From NCBI RefSeq assembly GCF_037975245.1, contig NC_092566.1, positions 12,293,501 through 12,357,500 of the forward strand: 64,000 bases of DNA, read 5' to 3'. Positions 15,801-29,095 of the stretch are shown here, one piece after another. Under the pieces are notes generated by a model that worked only from the letters and a program-made list of their open reading frames with translations, was not told the origin of the DNA and did no database searches. This DNA comes from Apostichopus japonicus (Eukaryota; Echinodermata; Holothuroidea; Aspidochirotida; Stichopodidae). A program made the translations under genes and the position numbers. The stretch's first letter is position 1, and each line of letters starts with the position of its first letter.

Positions 15801-18800
15801 TTCGATTGATCGGTACCGCACATTCGATTGATCGGTATCGCACATTCGATAGATCGATACTCACATTCGATTGATCGGTAACGCACATTCGATTTAACGA
15901 TACCAAACATTCGATTGATCGGTACGGAACATTCGATAGATCGGTACCGAGCATTCGATTGATCGGTACCGCACATTCGATTGGTCCGCAAGGCACATTC
16001 GATTGAACGGTAACGCACATTCGATAGATCGGTACCGCACATTCGATTGATTGGTACCGCACATTCGATTGATCGGTACCGAACATTCGAATGATCTTTA
16101 CCGCACAATCGATTGATCGGAACCGCACATTCGAACTAACGGTACCGCACATTCGATTTAACGATACCAAACATTCCATTGATCGGTACCGCACATTCGA
16201 TTGATCGGTACCGCACATTCGATTGATCGGTGTCGCACATTCGATTGATCGATACCGCATATTTGATTGATCGATACTGCACATTCGATTGATCGGTACG
16301 GAATATGCGATTGATCAGAACCGAACATTCCATTGAACGATACTCAACATTCCATTGATCGGTACCGCACATTCGATTTAACGATACCAAACATTCGATT
16401 GATCGGTACGGAACATTCGATTGAACGGTACCGCACATTCGATTGATTGGTACAGAACATTCGATTGATCGATACCGCACATTCGATTGATCGATACCGC
16501 ACATTCGATAGATCGGTACCGCACATTCGATTTAACGATACCGCGCATTCGATTCATCGGTACCACACATTCGATTGATCGATACCGCACATTCGATTGA
16601 TCGGTATCGCACATTCGATTTAACGATCATTCGATTGATCGATACTCAACATTCCATTGATCGGTACCGCATATTCGATTTAACGATACCAAACATTCGA
16701 TTGATCGGTAGGGAACATTCGATTGAACGGTACCGCACATTCGATTGATCGGTACCACACATTCGATTGATCGGTACCGCACATTCGATTGATCGGTATC
16801 GCACATTCGATAGATCGATCCTCACATTCGATTGATCGGTACCGCACATTCGATTTAACGATACCAAACATTCGATTGATCGGTACGGAACATTCGATAG
16901 ATCGGTACCGAACATTCGATTGATCGGTACCGCACACTCGATTGATCGGCAAGGCACATTCGATTGACCGGTAACGCACATTCTATAGATCGGTACCGCA
17001 CATTCGATTGATTGGTACCGAACATTCGATTGATCGATACCGCATATTTGATTGATCGATACTGCACATTCGATTGATAGGTACGGAACATTCGATTGAA
17101 CGGTACCGCACATTCGATTGATTAGTACAGAACATTCGATTGATCGATACCGCACATTCGATTGATCGGTACCGCACATTCGATTGGTCGGTACCGAACA
17201 TTCGATTGATCGATACCTCATATTCGATTGATCGATACTGCACATTCGATTGATCGGTACGGAACATTCGATTGAACGGTACCGCACATTCGATTGATTG
17301 GTACAGAACATTCCATTGATCGATACCGCACATTCGATTGATCGGTACCGCACATTCGATTGGTCGGTACCGAACATTCGATTGATCGATACCGCATATT
17401 CGATTGATCGATACCGCACATTCGATTGATCGGTACGGAACATTCGATTGATCGGAACCGAACATTCCATTGATCGATACTCAACATTCGATTGATCGGT
17501 ACCGCACATTCGATTGATCGGTACCGAACATTCGATTGATCGGTACCGCACATTCGATTGATCGGTACCACACATTCGATTGATCGATACCAAACATTCG
17601 ATTGATCGATACCAAACATTCCATTGATCGATACTCAACATTCGATTGATCGGTACCGCACATTCTATTTAATGATACCAAACATTCGATTGATCGGTAC
17701 GGAACATTCCATAGATCGATAGCGCCCATTCGATTGATCGGTACCGCACATTCGATTGATCGGTACCGCACATTCGATTGATCGATAACGAACATTCGAT
17801 TGATCGATACCAAACATTCCATTGATCGATACTCAACATTCCATTGATCGGTACCGCACATTCGATTGATCTTTACCGAACAATCGATTGATCGATATCG
17901 CACTTTCGATTGATCGATACCGCATATTTGATTGATCGATACCGCACATTCGATTGATCGGTACGGAACATTCGATTGAACGGTACCGCACATTCGATTG
18001 ATTGGTACAGAACATTCGATTGATCGATACCGCACATTCGATTGATCGATACCGCACATTCGATTAATCGGTATCGCACATTCGATTGATCGATACCGCA
18101 CATTCGATTCATCGGTACCACACATTCGATTGATCGATACCGCACATTCGATTGATCGGTATCGCACATTCGATTTAACGATACCGCACATTCGATTGAT
18201 CGGTACCGCACATTCGATTGGTCGGTACCGAACATTCGATTGATCGATACCGCATATTCGATTGATCGATACCGCACATTCGATTGATCGGTATCGCACA
18301 TTCGAATTAACGATACCGCACATTCGATTGATCGGTACCGCACATTCGATTGGTCGGTACCGAACATTCGATTGATCGATACCGCATATTCGATTGATCG
18401 ATACCGCACATTCGATTGATCGATACCTCACATTCGATTGATCGGTATCGCACATTCGATTTAACGATACCGAACATTCGATTGATCGGTACCGCACATT
18501 CGATTGATCGGTACCGAACATTCGATTGATCGATACCGCATATTCGATAGATCGATACCGCACATTCGATTGATCGGTACGGAACATTCGATTGATCGGA
18601 ACCGAACATTCCATTGATCGATACTCAACATTCCATTGATCGGTACGGAACATTCTATAGATCTTTACCGCACATTCGATTGATTGGTACCGCACATTCG
18701 ATTGATCGGTACCGAACATTCGAATGATCTTTACCGCACAATCGATTGATCGGAACCGCACATTCGAACTAACGGTACCGCACATTCGATTTAACGATAC

Positions 18801-21703
18801 CAAACATTCCATTAATCGGTACCGCACATTCGATTGATCGGTACCGCACATTCGATTGATCGGTACCGCACATTCGATTGATCGGTATCGCACATTCGAT
18901 AGATCGATACTCACATTCGATTGATCGGTACCGCACATTCGATTTAACGATACCAAACATTCGATTGATCGGTACGGAACATTCGATAGATCGGTACCGA
19001 GCATTCGATTGATCGGTACCGCACATTCGATTGATCGGAACCGCACATTCGAACTAACGGTACCGCACATTCGATTTAACGATACCAAACATTCCATTAA
19101 TCGGTACCGCACATTCGATTGATCGGTACCGCACATTCGATTGATCGGTACCGCACATTCGATTGATCGGTATCGCACATTCGATAGATCGATACTCACA
19201 TTCGATTGATCGGTACCGCACATTCGATTTAACGATACCAAACATTCGATTGATCGGTACGGAACATTCGATAGATCGGTACCGAGCATTCGATTGATCG
19301 GTACCGCACATTCGATTGGTCCGCAAGGCACATTCGATTGAACGGTAACGCACATTCTATAGATCGGTACCGCACATTCGATTGATTGGTACCGCACATT
19401 CGATTGATCGGTACCGAACATTCGAATGATCTTTACCGCACAATCGATTGATCGGAACCGCACATTCGAACTAACGGTACCGCACATTCGATTTAACGAT
19501 ACCAAACATTCCATTGATCGGTACCGCACATTCGATTGATCGGTACCGCACATTCGATTGATCGGTGTCGCACATTCGATTGATCGATACCGCATATTTG
19601 ATTGATCGATACTGCACATTCGATTGATCGGTACGGAACATGCGATTGATCAGAACCGAACATTCCATTGAACGATACTCAACATTCGATAGATCGGTAC
19701 CGCACATTCGATTTAACGATACCGCGCATTCGATTCATCGGTACCACACATTCGATTGATCGATACCGCACATTCGATTGATCGGTATCGCACATTCGAT
19801 TTAACGATCATTCGATTGATCGATACTCAACATTCCATTGATCGGTACCGCATATTCGATTTAACGATACCAAACATTCGATTGATCGGTAGGGAACATT
19901 CGATTGAACGGTACCGCACATTCGATTGATCGGTACCACACATTCGATTGATCGGTACCGCACATTCGATTGATCGGTATCGCACATTCGATAGATCGAT
20001 CCTCACATTCGATTGATCGGTACCGCACATTCGATTTAACGATACCAAACATTCGATTGATCGGTACGGAACATTCGATAGATCGGTACCGAACATTCGA
20101 TTGATCGGTACCGCACACTCGATTGATCGGCAAGGCACATTCGATTGACCGGTAACGCACATTCTATAGATCGGTACCGCACATTCGATTGATTGGTACC
20201 GAACATTCGATTGATCGATACCGCATATTCGATTGATCGATACTGCACATTCGATTGATAGGTACGGAACATTCGATTGAACGGTACCGCACATTCGATT
20301 GATTAGTACAGAACATTCGATTGATCGATACCGCACATTCGATTGATCGGTACCGCACATTCGATTGGTCGGTACCGAACATTCGATTGATCGATACCTC
20401 ATATTCGATTGATCGATACTGCACATTCGATTGATCGGTACGGAACATTCGATTGAACGGTACCGCACATTCGATTGATTGGTACAGAACATTCCATTGA
20501 TCGATACCGCACATTCGATTGATCGGTACCGCACATTCGATTGGTCGGTACCGAACATTCGATTGATCGATACCGCATATTCGATTGATCGATACCGCAC
20601 ATTCGATTGATCGGTACGGAACATTCGATTGATCGGAACCGAACATTCCATTGATCGATACTCAACATTCGATTGATCGGTACCGCACATTCGATTGATC
20701 GGTACCGAACATTCGATTGATCGGTACCGCACATTCGATTGATCGGTACCACACATTCGATTGATCGATACCAAACATTCGATTGATCGATACCAAACAT
20801 TCCATTGATCGATACTCAACATTAGATTGATCGGTACCGCACATTCTATTTAATGATACCAAACATTCGATTGATCGGTACGGAACATTCGATAGATCGA
20901 TAGCGCCCATTCGATTGATCGGTACCGCACATTCGATTGATCGGTACCGCACATTCGATTGATCGATAACGAACATTCGATTGATCGATACCAAACATTC
21001 CATTGATCGATACTCAACATTCCATTGATCGGTACCGCACATTCGATTTAGCGATACCAAACATTCGATTGATCGTTACCGAACTTTCTATTGATCGGTA
21101 CCGCACAATCGATTGATCGGAACCGCACATTCGATTGATCGATACCAAACATTCCATTGATCGATACTCAACATTCGAACATTCGATTTAGCGATACCAA
21201 ACATTCGATTGATCGGTACGGAACATTCGATAGATCGGTACCGCACATTCGATTGATCGGTACCGCACATTCGATTGATCGGCAAGGCACATTCGATTGA
21301 TCGGTAACGCACATTCTATAGATCGGTACCGCAAATTCGATTGATTGGTACCGCACATTCGATTGATCGTTACCGAACATTCTATTGATCTGTACCGCAA
21401 TCGATTGATCGGAACCGCACATTCGAACTAACGGTACCGCACATTCGATTTAACGATACCAAAGATTCCATTGATCGGTACCGCACATTCGATTGATCGG
21501 TACCGCACATTCGATTGAACGATACTCAACATTCCATTGATCGGTACCGCACATTCGATTGATCGGTACCGAACATTCGATTGATCTGTACCGCACATTC
21601 GATTGATCGGTACCGCACATTCGATTGATCGGTACCGCACATTCGATTGATCGATACCAAACATTCGATTTAACGATACCAAACATTCGATTGATCGGTC
21701 CGG
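12686..21703 (+). repeat. Higher-order satellite block, copy B (12,685-bp period)
   Basis: Second copy of the block at 1-9,018. Position 12,686 corresponds exactly to window position 1, so the true left border of copy A may lie outside the window. Near-identity over 9 kb implies recent amplification, or an assembly that placed the same reads twice. Confidence 0.9.
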
Positions 21704-23905
21704 AACATTCGATTGAACGGTACCAAACATTCGATTGATTGGTACGGAACATTCGATTGATCGATACCGCACATTCGATTGATCGGTATCGCACATTCGA
21801 TTTAACGATACCGCACATTCGATTGATCGGTACCGCACATTCGATTGATCGGTACCGAACATTCGATTGATCGGCACGGCACATTCGATTGATCGATACC
21901 GCATATTCGATTGATCGATACCGCACATTCGATTGATCGGAACCGAACATTCAATTGATCGGTACCGCACATTCGATTGATCGGAACCGAACATTCAATT
22001 GATCGGTACCGCACATTCGATTGATATTTACCGAACATTCGATTGATCGGTACCGCACATTCTATTGATCGATACCAAACATTCCATTGATCGATACTCA
22101 ACATTCGATTGATCGGTACCGCACATTCGATTGATCGGTACCGAACATTCGATTGATCGGTACCGCACATTCGATTGATCGGTACCACACATTCGATTGA
22201 TCGATACCAAACATTCGATTGATCGATACCAAACATTCCATTGATCGATACTCAACATTCGATTGATCGGTACCGCACATTCTATTTAATGATACCAAAC
22301 ATTCGATTGATCGGTACGGAACATTCGATAGATCGATAGCGCCCATTCGATTGATCGGTACCGCACATTCGATTGATCGGTACCGCACATTCGATTGATC
22401 GATAACGAACATTCGATTGATCGATACCAAACATTCCATTGATCGATACTCAACATTCCATTGATCGGTACCGCACATTCGATTTAGCGATACCAAACAT
22501 TCGATTGATCGTTACCGAACTTTCTATTGATCGGTACCGCACAATCGATTGATCGGAACCGCACATTCGATTGATCGATACCAAACATTCCATTGATCGA
22601 TACTCAACATTCGAACATTCGATTTAGCGATACCAAACATTCGATTGATCGGTACGGAACATTCGATAGATCGGTACCGCACATTCGATTGATCGGTACC
22701 GCACATTCGATTGATCGGCAAGGCACATTCGATTGATTGGTAACGCACATTCTATAGATCGGTACCGCAAATTCGATTGATTGGTACCGCACATTCGATT
22801 GATCGTTACCGAACATTCTATTGATCTGTACCGCAATCGATTGATCGGAACCGCACATTCGAACTAACGGTACCGCACATTCGATTTAACGATACCAAAC
22901 ATTCCATTGATCGGTACCGCACATTCGATTGATCGGTACCGCACATTCGATTGAACGATACTCAACATTCCATTGATCGGTACCGCACATTCGATTGATC
23001 GGTACCGAACATTCGATTGATCTGTACCGCACATTCGATTGATCGGTACCGCACATTCGATTGATCGGTACCGCACATTCGATTGATCGATACCAAACAT
23101 TCGATTTAACGATACCAAACATTCGATTGATCGGTACGGAACATTCGATTGAACGGTACCAAACATTCGATTGATTGGTACGGAACATTCGATTGATCGA
23201 TACCGCACATTCGATTGATCGGTATCGCACATTCGATTTAACGATACCGCACATTCGATTGATCGGTACCGCACATTCGATTGATCGGTACCGAACATTC
23301 GATTGATCGGTACGGCACATTCGATTGATCGATACCGCATATTCGATTGATCGATACCGCACATTCGATTGATCGGAACCGAACATTCAATTGATCGGTA
23401 CCGCACATTCGATTGATCGGAACCGAACATTCAATTGATCGGTACCGCACATTCGATTGATCGGTACCGAACATTCGATTGATCGGTACCGCACATTCTA
23501 TTGATCGATACCAAACATTCCATTGATCGATACTCAACATTCGATTGATCGGTACCGAACATTCGATTGATCGGTACCGCACATTCGATTGATCGATACC
23601 AAACATTCCATTGATCGATACTCAACATTCGATTGATCGGTACCGCACATTCGATTTAGCGATACCAAACATTCGATTGATCGGTACGGAACATTCGATA
23701 GATCGGTACCGCAAATTCGATTGATTGGTACCGCACATTCGATTGATCGTTACCGAACTTTCTATTGATCTGTACCGCACAATCGATTGATCGGAACCGC
23801 ACATTCGAACTTACGGTACCAAACATTCGATTTAGCGATACCAAACATTCCATTGATCGGTACCGCACATTCGATTGATCGGTACCGAACATTCGATTGA
23901 TCTGT
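20528..23905 (+). repeat. 3,378-bp higher-order unit, first copy
   Basis: Variant order in this interval is repeated immediately downstream with a constant offset of 3,378 bp (for example TTGGTCGG at 20,541 and 23,919). Inside each copy a 1,436-bp unit is itself present twice in tandem (20,645-22,080 and 22,081-23,516). The 5-prime part overlaps higher-order block B. Confidence 0.8.
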
Positions 23906-26900
23906 ACCGCACATTCGATTGGTCGGTACCGAACATTCGATTGATCGATACCGCATATTCGATTGATCGATACCGCACATTCGATTGATCGGTACGGAAC
24001 ATTCGATTGATCGGAACCGAACATTCCATTGATCGATACTCAACATTCGATTGATCGGTACCGCACATTCGATTGATCGGTACCGAACATTCGATTGATC
24101 GGTACCGCACATTCGATTGATCGGTACCACACATTCGATTGATCGATACCAAACATTCGATTGATCGATACCAAACATTCCATTGATCGATACTCAACAT
24201 TAGATTGATCGGTACCGCACATTCTATTTAATGATACCAAACATTCGATTGATCGGTACGGAACATTCGATAGATCGATAGCGCCCATTCGATTGATCGG
24301 TACCGCACATTCGATTGATCGGTACCGCACATTCGATTGATCGATAACGAACATTCGATTGATCGATACCAAACATTCCATTGATCGATACTCAACATTC
24401 CATTGATCGGTACCGCACATTCGATTTAGCGATACCAAACATTCGATTGATCGTTACCGAACTTTCTATTGATCGGTACCGCACAATCGATTGATCGGAA
24501 CCGCACATTCGATTGATCGATACCAAACATTCCATTGATCGATACTCAACATTCGAACATTCGATTTAGCGATACCAAACATTCGATTGATCGGTACGGA
24601 ACATTCGATAGATCGGTACCGCACATTCGATTGATCGGTACCGCACATTCGATTGATCGGCAAGGCACATTCGATTGATCGGTAACGCACATTCTATAGA
24701 TCGGTACCGCAAATTCGATTGATTGGTACCGCACATTCGATTGATCGTTACCGAACATTCTATTGATCTGTACCGCAATCGATTGATCGGAACCGCACAT
24801 TCGAACTAACGGTACCGCACATTCGATTTAACGATACCAAAGATTCCATTGATCGGTACCGCACATTCGATTGATCGGTACCGCACATTCGATTGAACGA
24901 TACTCAACATTCCATTGATCGGTACCGCACATTCGATTGATCGGTACCGAACATTCGATTGATCTGTACCGCACATTCGATTGATCGGTACCGCACATTC
25001 GATTGATCGGTACCGCACATTCGATTGATCGATACCAAACATTCGATTTAACGATACCAAACATTCGATTGATCGGTCCGGAACATTCGATTGAACGGTA
25101 CCAAACATTCGATTGATTGGTACGGAACATTCGATTGATCGATACCGCACATTCGATTGATCGGTATCGCACATTCGATTTAACGATACCGCACATTCGA
25201 TTGATCGGTACCGCACATTCGATTGATCGGTACCGAACATTCGATTGATCGGCACGGCACATTCGATTGATCGATACCGCATATTCGATTGATCGATACC
25301 GCACATTCGATTGATCGGAACCGAACATTCAATTGATCGGTACCGCACATTCGATTGATCGGAACCGAACATTCAATTGATCGGTACCGCACATTCGATT
25401 GATATTTACCGAACATTCGATTGATCGGTACCGCACATTCTATTGATCGATACCAAACATTCCATTGATCGATACTCAACATTCGATTGATCGGTACCGC
25501 ACATTCGATTGATCGGTACCGAACATTCGATTGATCGGTACCGCACATTCGATTGATCGGTACCACACATTCGATTGATCGATACCAAACATTCGATTGA
25601 TCGATACCAAACATTCCATTGATCGATACTCAACATTCGATTGATCGGTACCGCACATTCTATTTAATGATACCAAACATTCGATTGATCGGTACGGAAC
25701 ATTCGATAGATCGATAGCGCCCATTCGATTGATCGGTACCGCACATTCGATTGATCGGTACCGCACATTCGATTGATCGATAACGAACATTCGATTGATC
25801 GATACCAAACATTCCATTGATCGATACTCAACATTCCATTGATCGGTACCGCACATTCGATTTAGCGATACCAAACATTCGATTGATCGTTACCGAACTT
25901 TCTATTGATCGGTACCGCACAATCGATTGATCGGAACCGCACATTCGATTGATCGATACCAAACATTCCATTGATCGATACTCAACATTCGAACATTCGA
26001 TTTAGCGATACCAAACATTCGATTGATCGGTACGGAACATTCGATAGATCGGTACCGCACATTCGATTGATCGGTACCGCACATTCGATTGATCGGCAAG
26101 GCACATTCGATTGATTGGTAACGCACATTCTATAGATCGGTACCGCAAATTCGATTGATTGGTACCGCACATTCGATTGATCGTTACCGAACATTCTATT
26201 GATCTGTACCGCAATCGATTGATCGGAACCGCACATTCGAACTAACGGTACCGCACATTCGATTTAACGATACCAAACATTCCATTGATCGGTACCGCAC
26301 ATTCGATTGATCGGTACCGCACATTCGATTGAACGATACTCAACATTCCATTGATCGGTACCGCACATTCGATTGATCGGTACCGAACATTCGATTGATC
26401 TGTACCGCACATTCGATTGATCGGTACCGCACATTCGATTGATCGGTACCGCACATTCGATTGATCGATACCAAACATTCGATTTAACGATACCAAACAT
26501 TCGATTGATCGGTACGGAACATTCGATTGAACGGTACCAAACATTCGATTGATTGGTACGGAACATTCGATTGATCGATACCGCACATTCGATTGATCGG
26601 TATCGCACATTCGATTTAACGATACCGCACATTCGATTGATCGGTACCGCACATTCGATTGATCGGTACCGAACATTCGATTGATCGGTACGGCACATTC
26701 GATTGATCGATACCGCATATTCGATTGATCGATACCGCACATTCGATTGATCGGAACCGAACATTCAATTGATCGGTACCGCACATTCGATTGATCGGAA
26801 CCGAACATTCAATTGATCGGTACCGCACATTCGATTGATCGGTACCGAACATTCGATTGATCGGTACCGCACATTCTATTGATCGATACCAAACATTCCA

Positions 26901-27283
26901 TTGATCGATACTCAACATTCGATTGATCGGTACCGAACATTCGATTGATCGGTACCGCACATTCGATTGATCGATACCAAACATTCCATTGATCGATACT
27001 CAACATTCGATTGATCGGTACCGCACATTCGATTTAGCGATACCAAACATTCGATTGATCGGTACGGAACATTCGATAGATCGGTACCGCAAATTCGATT
27101 GATTGGTACCGCACATTCGATTGATCGTTACCGAACTTTCTATTGATCTGTACCGCACAATCGATTGATCGGAACCGCACATTCGAACTTACGGTACCAA
27201 ACATTCGATTTAGCGATACCAAACATTCCATTGATCGGTACCGCACATTCGATTGATCGGTACCGAACATTCGATTGATCTGT
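23906..27283 (+). repeat. 3,378-bp higher-order unit, second copy
   Basis: Second copy of the unit at 20,528-23,905, with the same nested 1,436-bp duplication. Similarity continues to about 27,297. After that, roughly 300 bp of less ordered monomers lead to the insertion point at 27,593. Confidence 0.8.
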
Positions 27284-27637
27284 ACCGCACATTCGATTGA
27301 TCGGTACCGCACATTCGATTGATCGGTACCGCACATTCGATTGATCGATACCAAACATTCGATTTAACGATACCAAACATTCGATTGATCGGTACGGCAC
27401 ATTCGATTGAACGGTACCGCACATTCGATTGATCGGTACCGAACATTCGATTGATCGGTACCGCACATTCGATTGATCGATACCAAACATTCGATTGATC
27501 GATACCGCACATTCGAGTTAACGATACCAAGCATTCCATTGATCGGTACGGAACATTCGATAGATCGATACCGAACATTCTATTGATCGGTACCAGGCGC
27601 GTATCCAGGGGGTGTTGAGGGCGCGCGCCCCCCTGGT

Positions 27638-27772
27638 AAGAAAAAGAGGAGAGAAAAAAAAAAAAGAGGGGAAAAAAGGAAAAAAGATGGGGAAAGAGAG
27701 GAGGAGGAGAGTAAGGAAGGGAAAAGAAAAAGAAGAAGGAGAGGAAAAGGAGAAAAGGAGGGAGTAGAAGAT
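27638..27772 (+). repeat. Polypurine tract, ~135 bp
   Basis: Almost uninterrupted A/G sequence with only three pyrimidine interruptions (near 27,687, 27,712 and 27,765). It lies just inside the left end of the transposon, after a GGGCGCGCGCCCCCC self-complementary stretch. Such tracts can adopt triplex structures in general. Here it is only a compositional observation. Confidence 0.85.
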
Positions 27773-28189
27773 AAACGCCAAGACACCGGGAAGAGAAAGA
27801 GGAACAGTGACATCATTACAGCGCTGAACCCTATTATATACACACGGCCGGGTAGCCAGTGACGGATCGAGGATTTCGGAAGCGGCGTGCGCCTCACCCT
27901 ACCCCTTACACCGACAACTCCATTTTTGACGTTTCCAATTTTTCCTCTCTCACTAATGTATCTATATATATATACTATATATGGTCTATCATAACGCGTG
28001 TGTGTATGGAAGCCTTAAACAATTGTGCTATGAAACCAACTGTGGCTGGCCTCGAACTCGACCGAGTCGTCGGGGAACATGACATTTCGGGAATGGGGCG
28101 ACCGCCGCCCCCCCCCCCCCCCGAGCATATTTTTTTATGATATCGCTAGTAAATTCGAAATAGAAAATGCTTAGATGCAACTTAGAAGG

Positions 28190-28290
28190 CATGGGAAGTG
28201 TCATTTCCAGCGATCTGGGAGGCATTTTCGGCCAAAATTTTCTTGTACGCTTCGCGCCAACTCGTGGTGGCGCTACGCTTAGCGTAACGA
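28190..28290 (+). repeat. Dispersed repeat block, copy 1 (transposon sub-terminal)
   Basis: This block carries GTGTCATTTCC, GATCTGG, TTTTCTTGTACGC and GGTGGCGCT at matching spacing. The same series is found at 29,665-29,760 and 44,555-44,645. In the other two copies it leads directly into a transposon end (ATACGCCCCTG or ATACCCCTG). Here it leads instead into other sequence, so this copy is truncated or was overwritten by a later insertion. Confidence 0.65.
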
Positions 28291-28696
28291 CTTGCCCGAA
28301 AAATACAACCAACATTTTCGCGCGCTTCGCGCGCGTTTAACATGTTAATGTCAATATCATATAAGCAAGCATCGGTTATTACATCGCATGCCATTATGTA
28401 CCGTACGGTCACTGAAAGTTGCGCAGTATACCGCGGGATGCTCATATAAACAACGAATCGTCCTATAGTAGATGGAGAAAAAGCATGGAGGTCCAATTAT
28501 GTCAAAACTCTCTTTTACATTAGTAATGGCGAATTAGTCGGCCAAGCTTAGAACTTTATTTTAATTACCTAGGAGATGATTGTTAAACTATTCATTTCCT
28601 TTAGCTACATCATTGCAATGTATTTTTCTTTCAGCATAGGTGCCCGAAAAATTCTCAGCATATTGCCCGAATTTTCAGCATATTGCCCGAATTTTT

Positions 28697-29095
28697 ACGG
28701 AGGGCGTTGTGTTCAAGTGATTAAGGCAGTGGACTTGTGATCTAAGGATTACAGGTTCGAGCCCTGGCCAGATCATTGTTGATCATTGTTGTGTCCTTGG
28801 GCAAGGCGCTTTATCTCCATTGCCTCTCTTCACCCAGGTGTATAAATGGGGACCTGCGAGGTAACTTGTAAATATAGTTGCGTGCGCCGGTTTGTGGCTG
28901 CACCCTATGGGAAGTCCCCCGGGGGATACATGGTTGTGGTGCACTGTGGTGCCCCAGGAGAGATTGATTGAATTGTGCACACATTGGTGTGTGGGTGTGA
29001 CAAGTTACCAATGACCAGGGGTTAAGTTGTAAAGTCGTGTGAGGAGGCATTAGCCTCATACAAGACTGTAAACCTTCAACTTTAACAACTTTAAA
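28697..29095 (+). mobile_element. tRNA-derived SINE
   Basis: The head is tRNA-like, with a good pol III B box GGTTCGAGCCC at 28,754-28,764 and a weak A-box region around 28,712-28,726. It is followed by a body with GTGTCCTTGGGCAAGGCGC and TTCACCCAGGTGTA, a type of central sequence I associate with SINEs of marine animals. The 3-prime end is a short CTTTAA-rich tail near 29,070-29,095. Boundaries are approximate. It lies inside the transposon that interrupts the satellite, so it moved there after or together with that insertion. Confidence 0.65.

Larger units (their letters stand above)
1..27593 (+). repeat. 22-bp satellite array with GGTACC core, at least 27.6 kb
   Basis: Head-to-tail copies of a 22-bp unit run from the first base to 27,593, about 1,250 copies, always in the same orientation. 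Positions 108-129 are a consensus copy; its core is GATTGATCGGTACCGC, preceded by ACATTC. Common variants are GATCGATACC for GATCGGTACC, GATTTAACGATACC, CATTCCATTG for CATTCGATTG, and endings CCGCAC, CCGAAC, CCAAAC, CGGAAC and CCACAC. A few 20-21-bp or truncated copies (near 170, 470 and 8,488) shift the register. The window opens inside the array, so its left end is unseen. A centromeric or heterochromatic satellite is the natural inference, but nothing in the sequence proves that role. Confidence 0.98.

Noticed and set aside
1-27593. Dozens of long minus-strand open frames, up to 761 codons
   Set aside because: They follow from a 22-bp stop-free monomer read in rotating frame. They repeat the same 22 residues, overlap each other in different frames, and have no promoter, splice or non-repeat sequence.
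1-27593. CRISPR array
   Set aside because: Units are contiguous with no unique spacers, the sequence is eukaryotic, and no cas genes are present.
1-27593. Telomeric repeat
   Set aside because: The unit is 22 bp and unrelated to TTAGGG-type repeats, and the array continues into ordinary transposon-rich DNA at 30,120.
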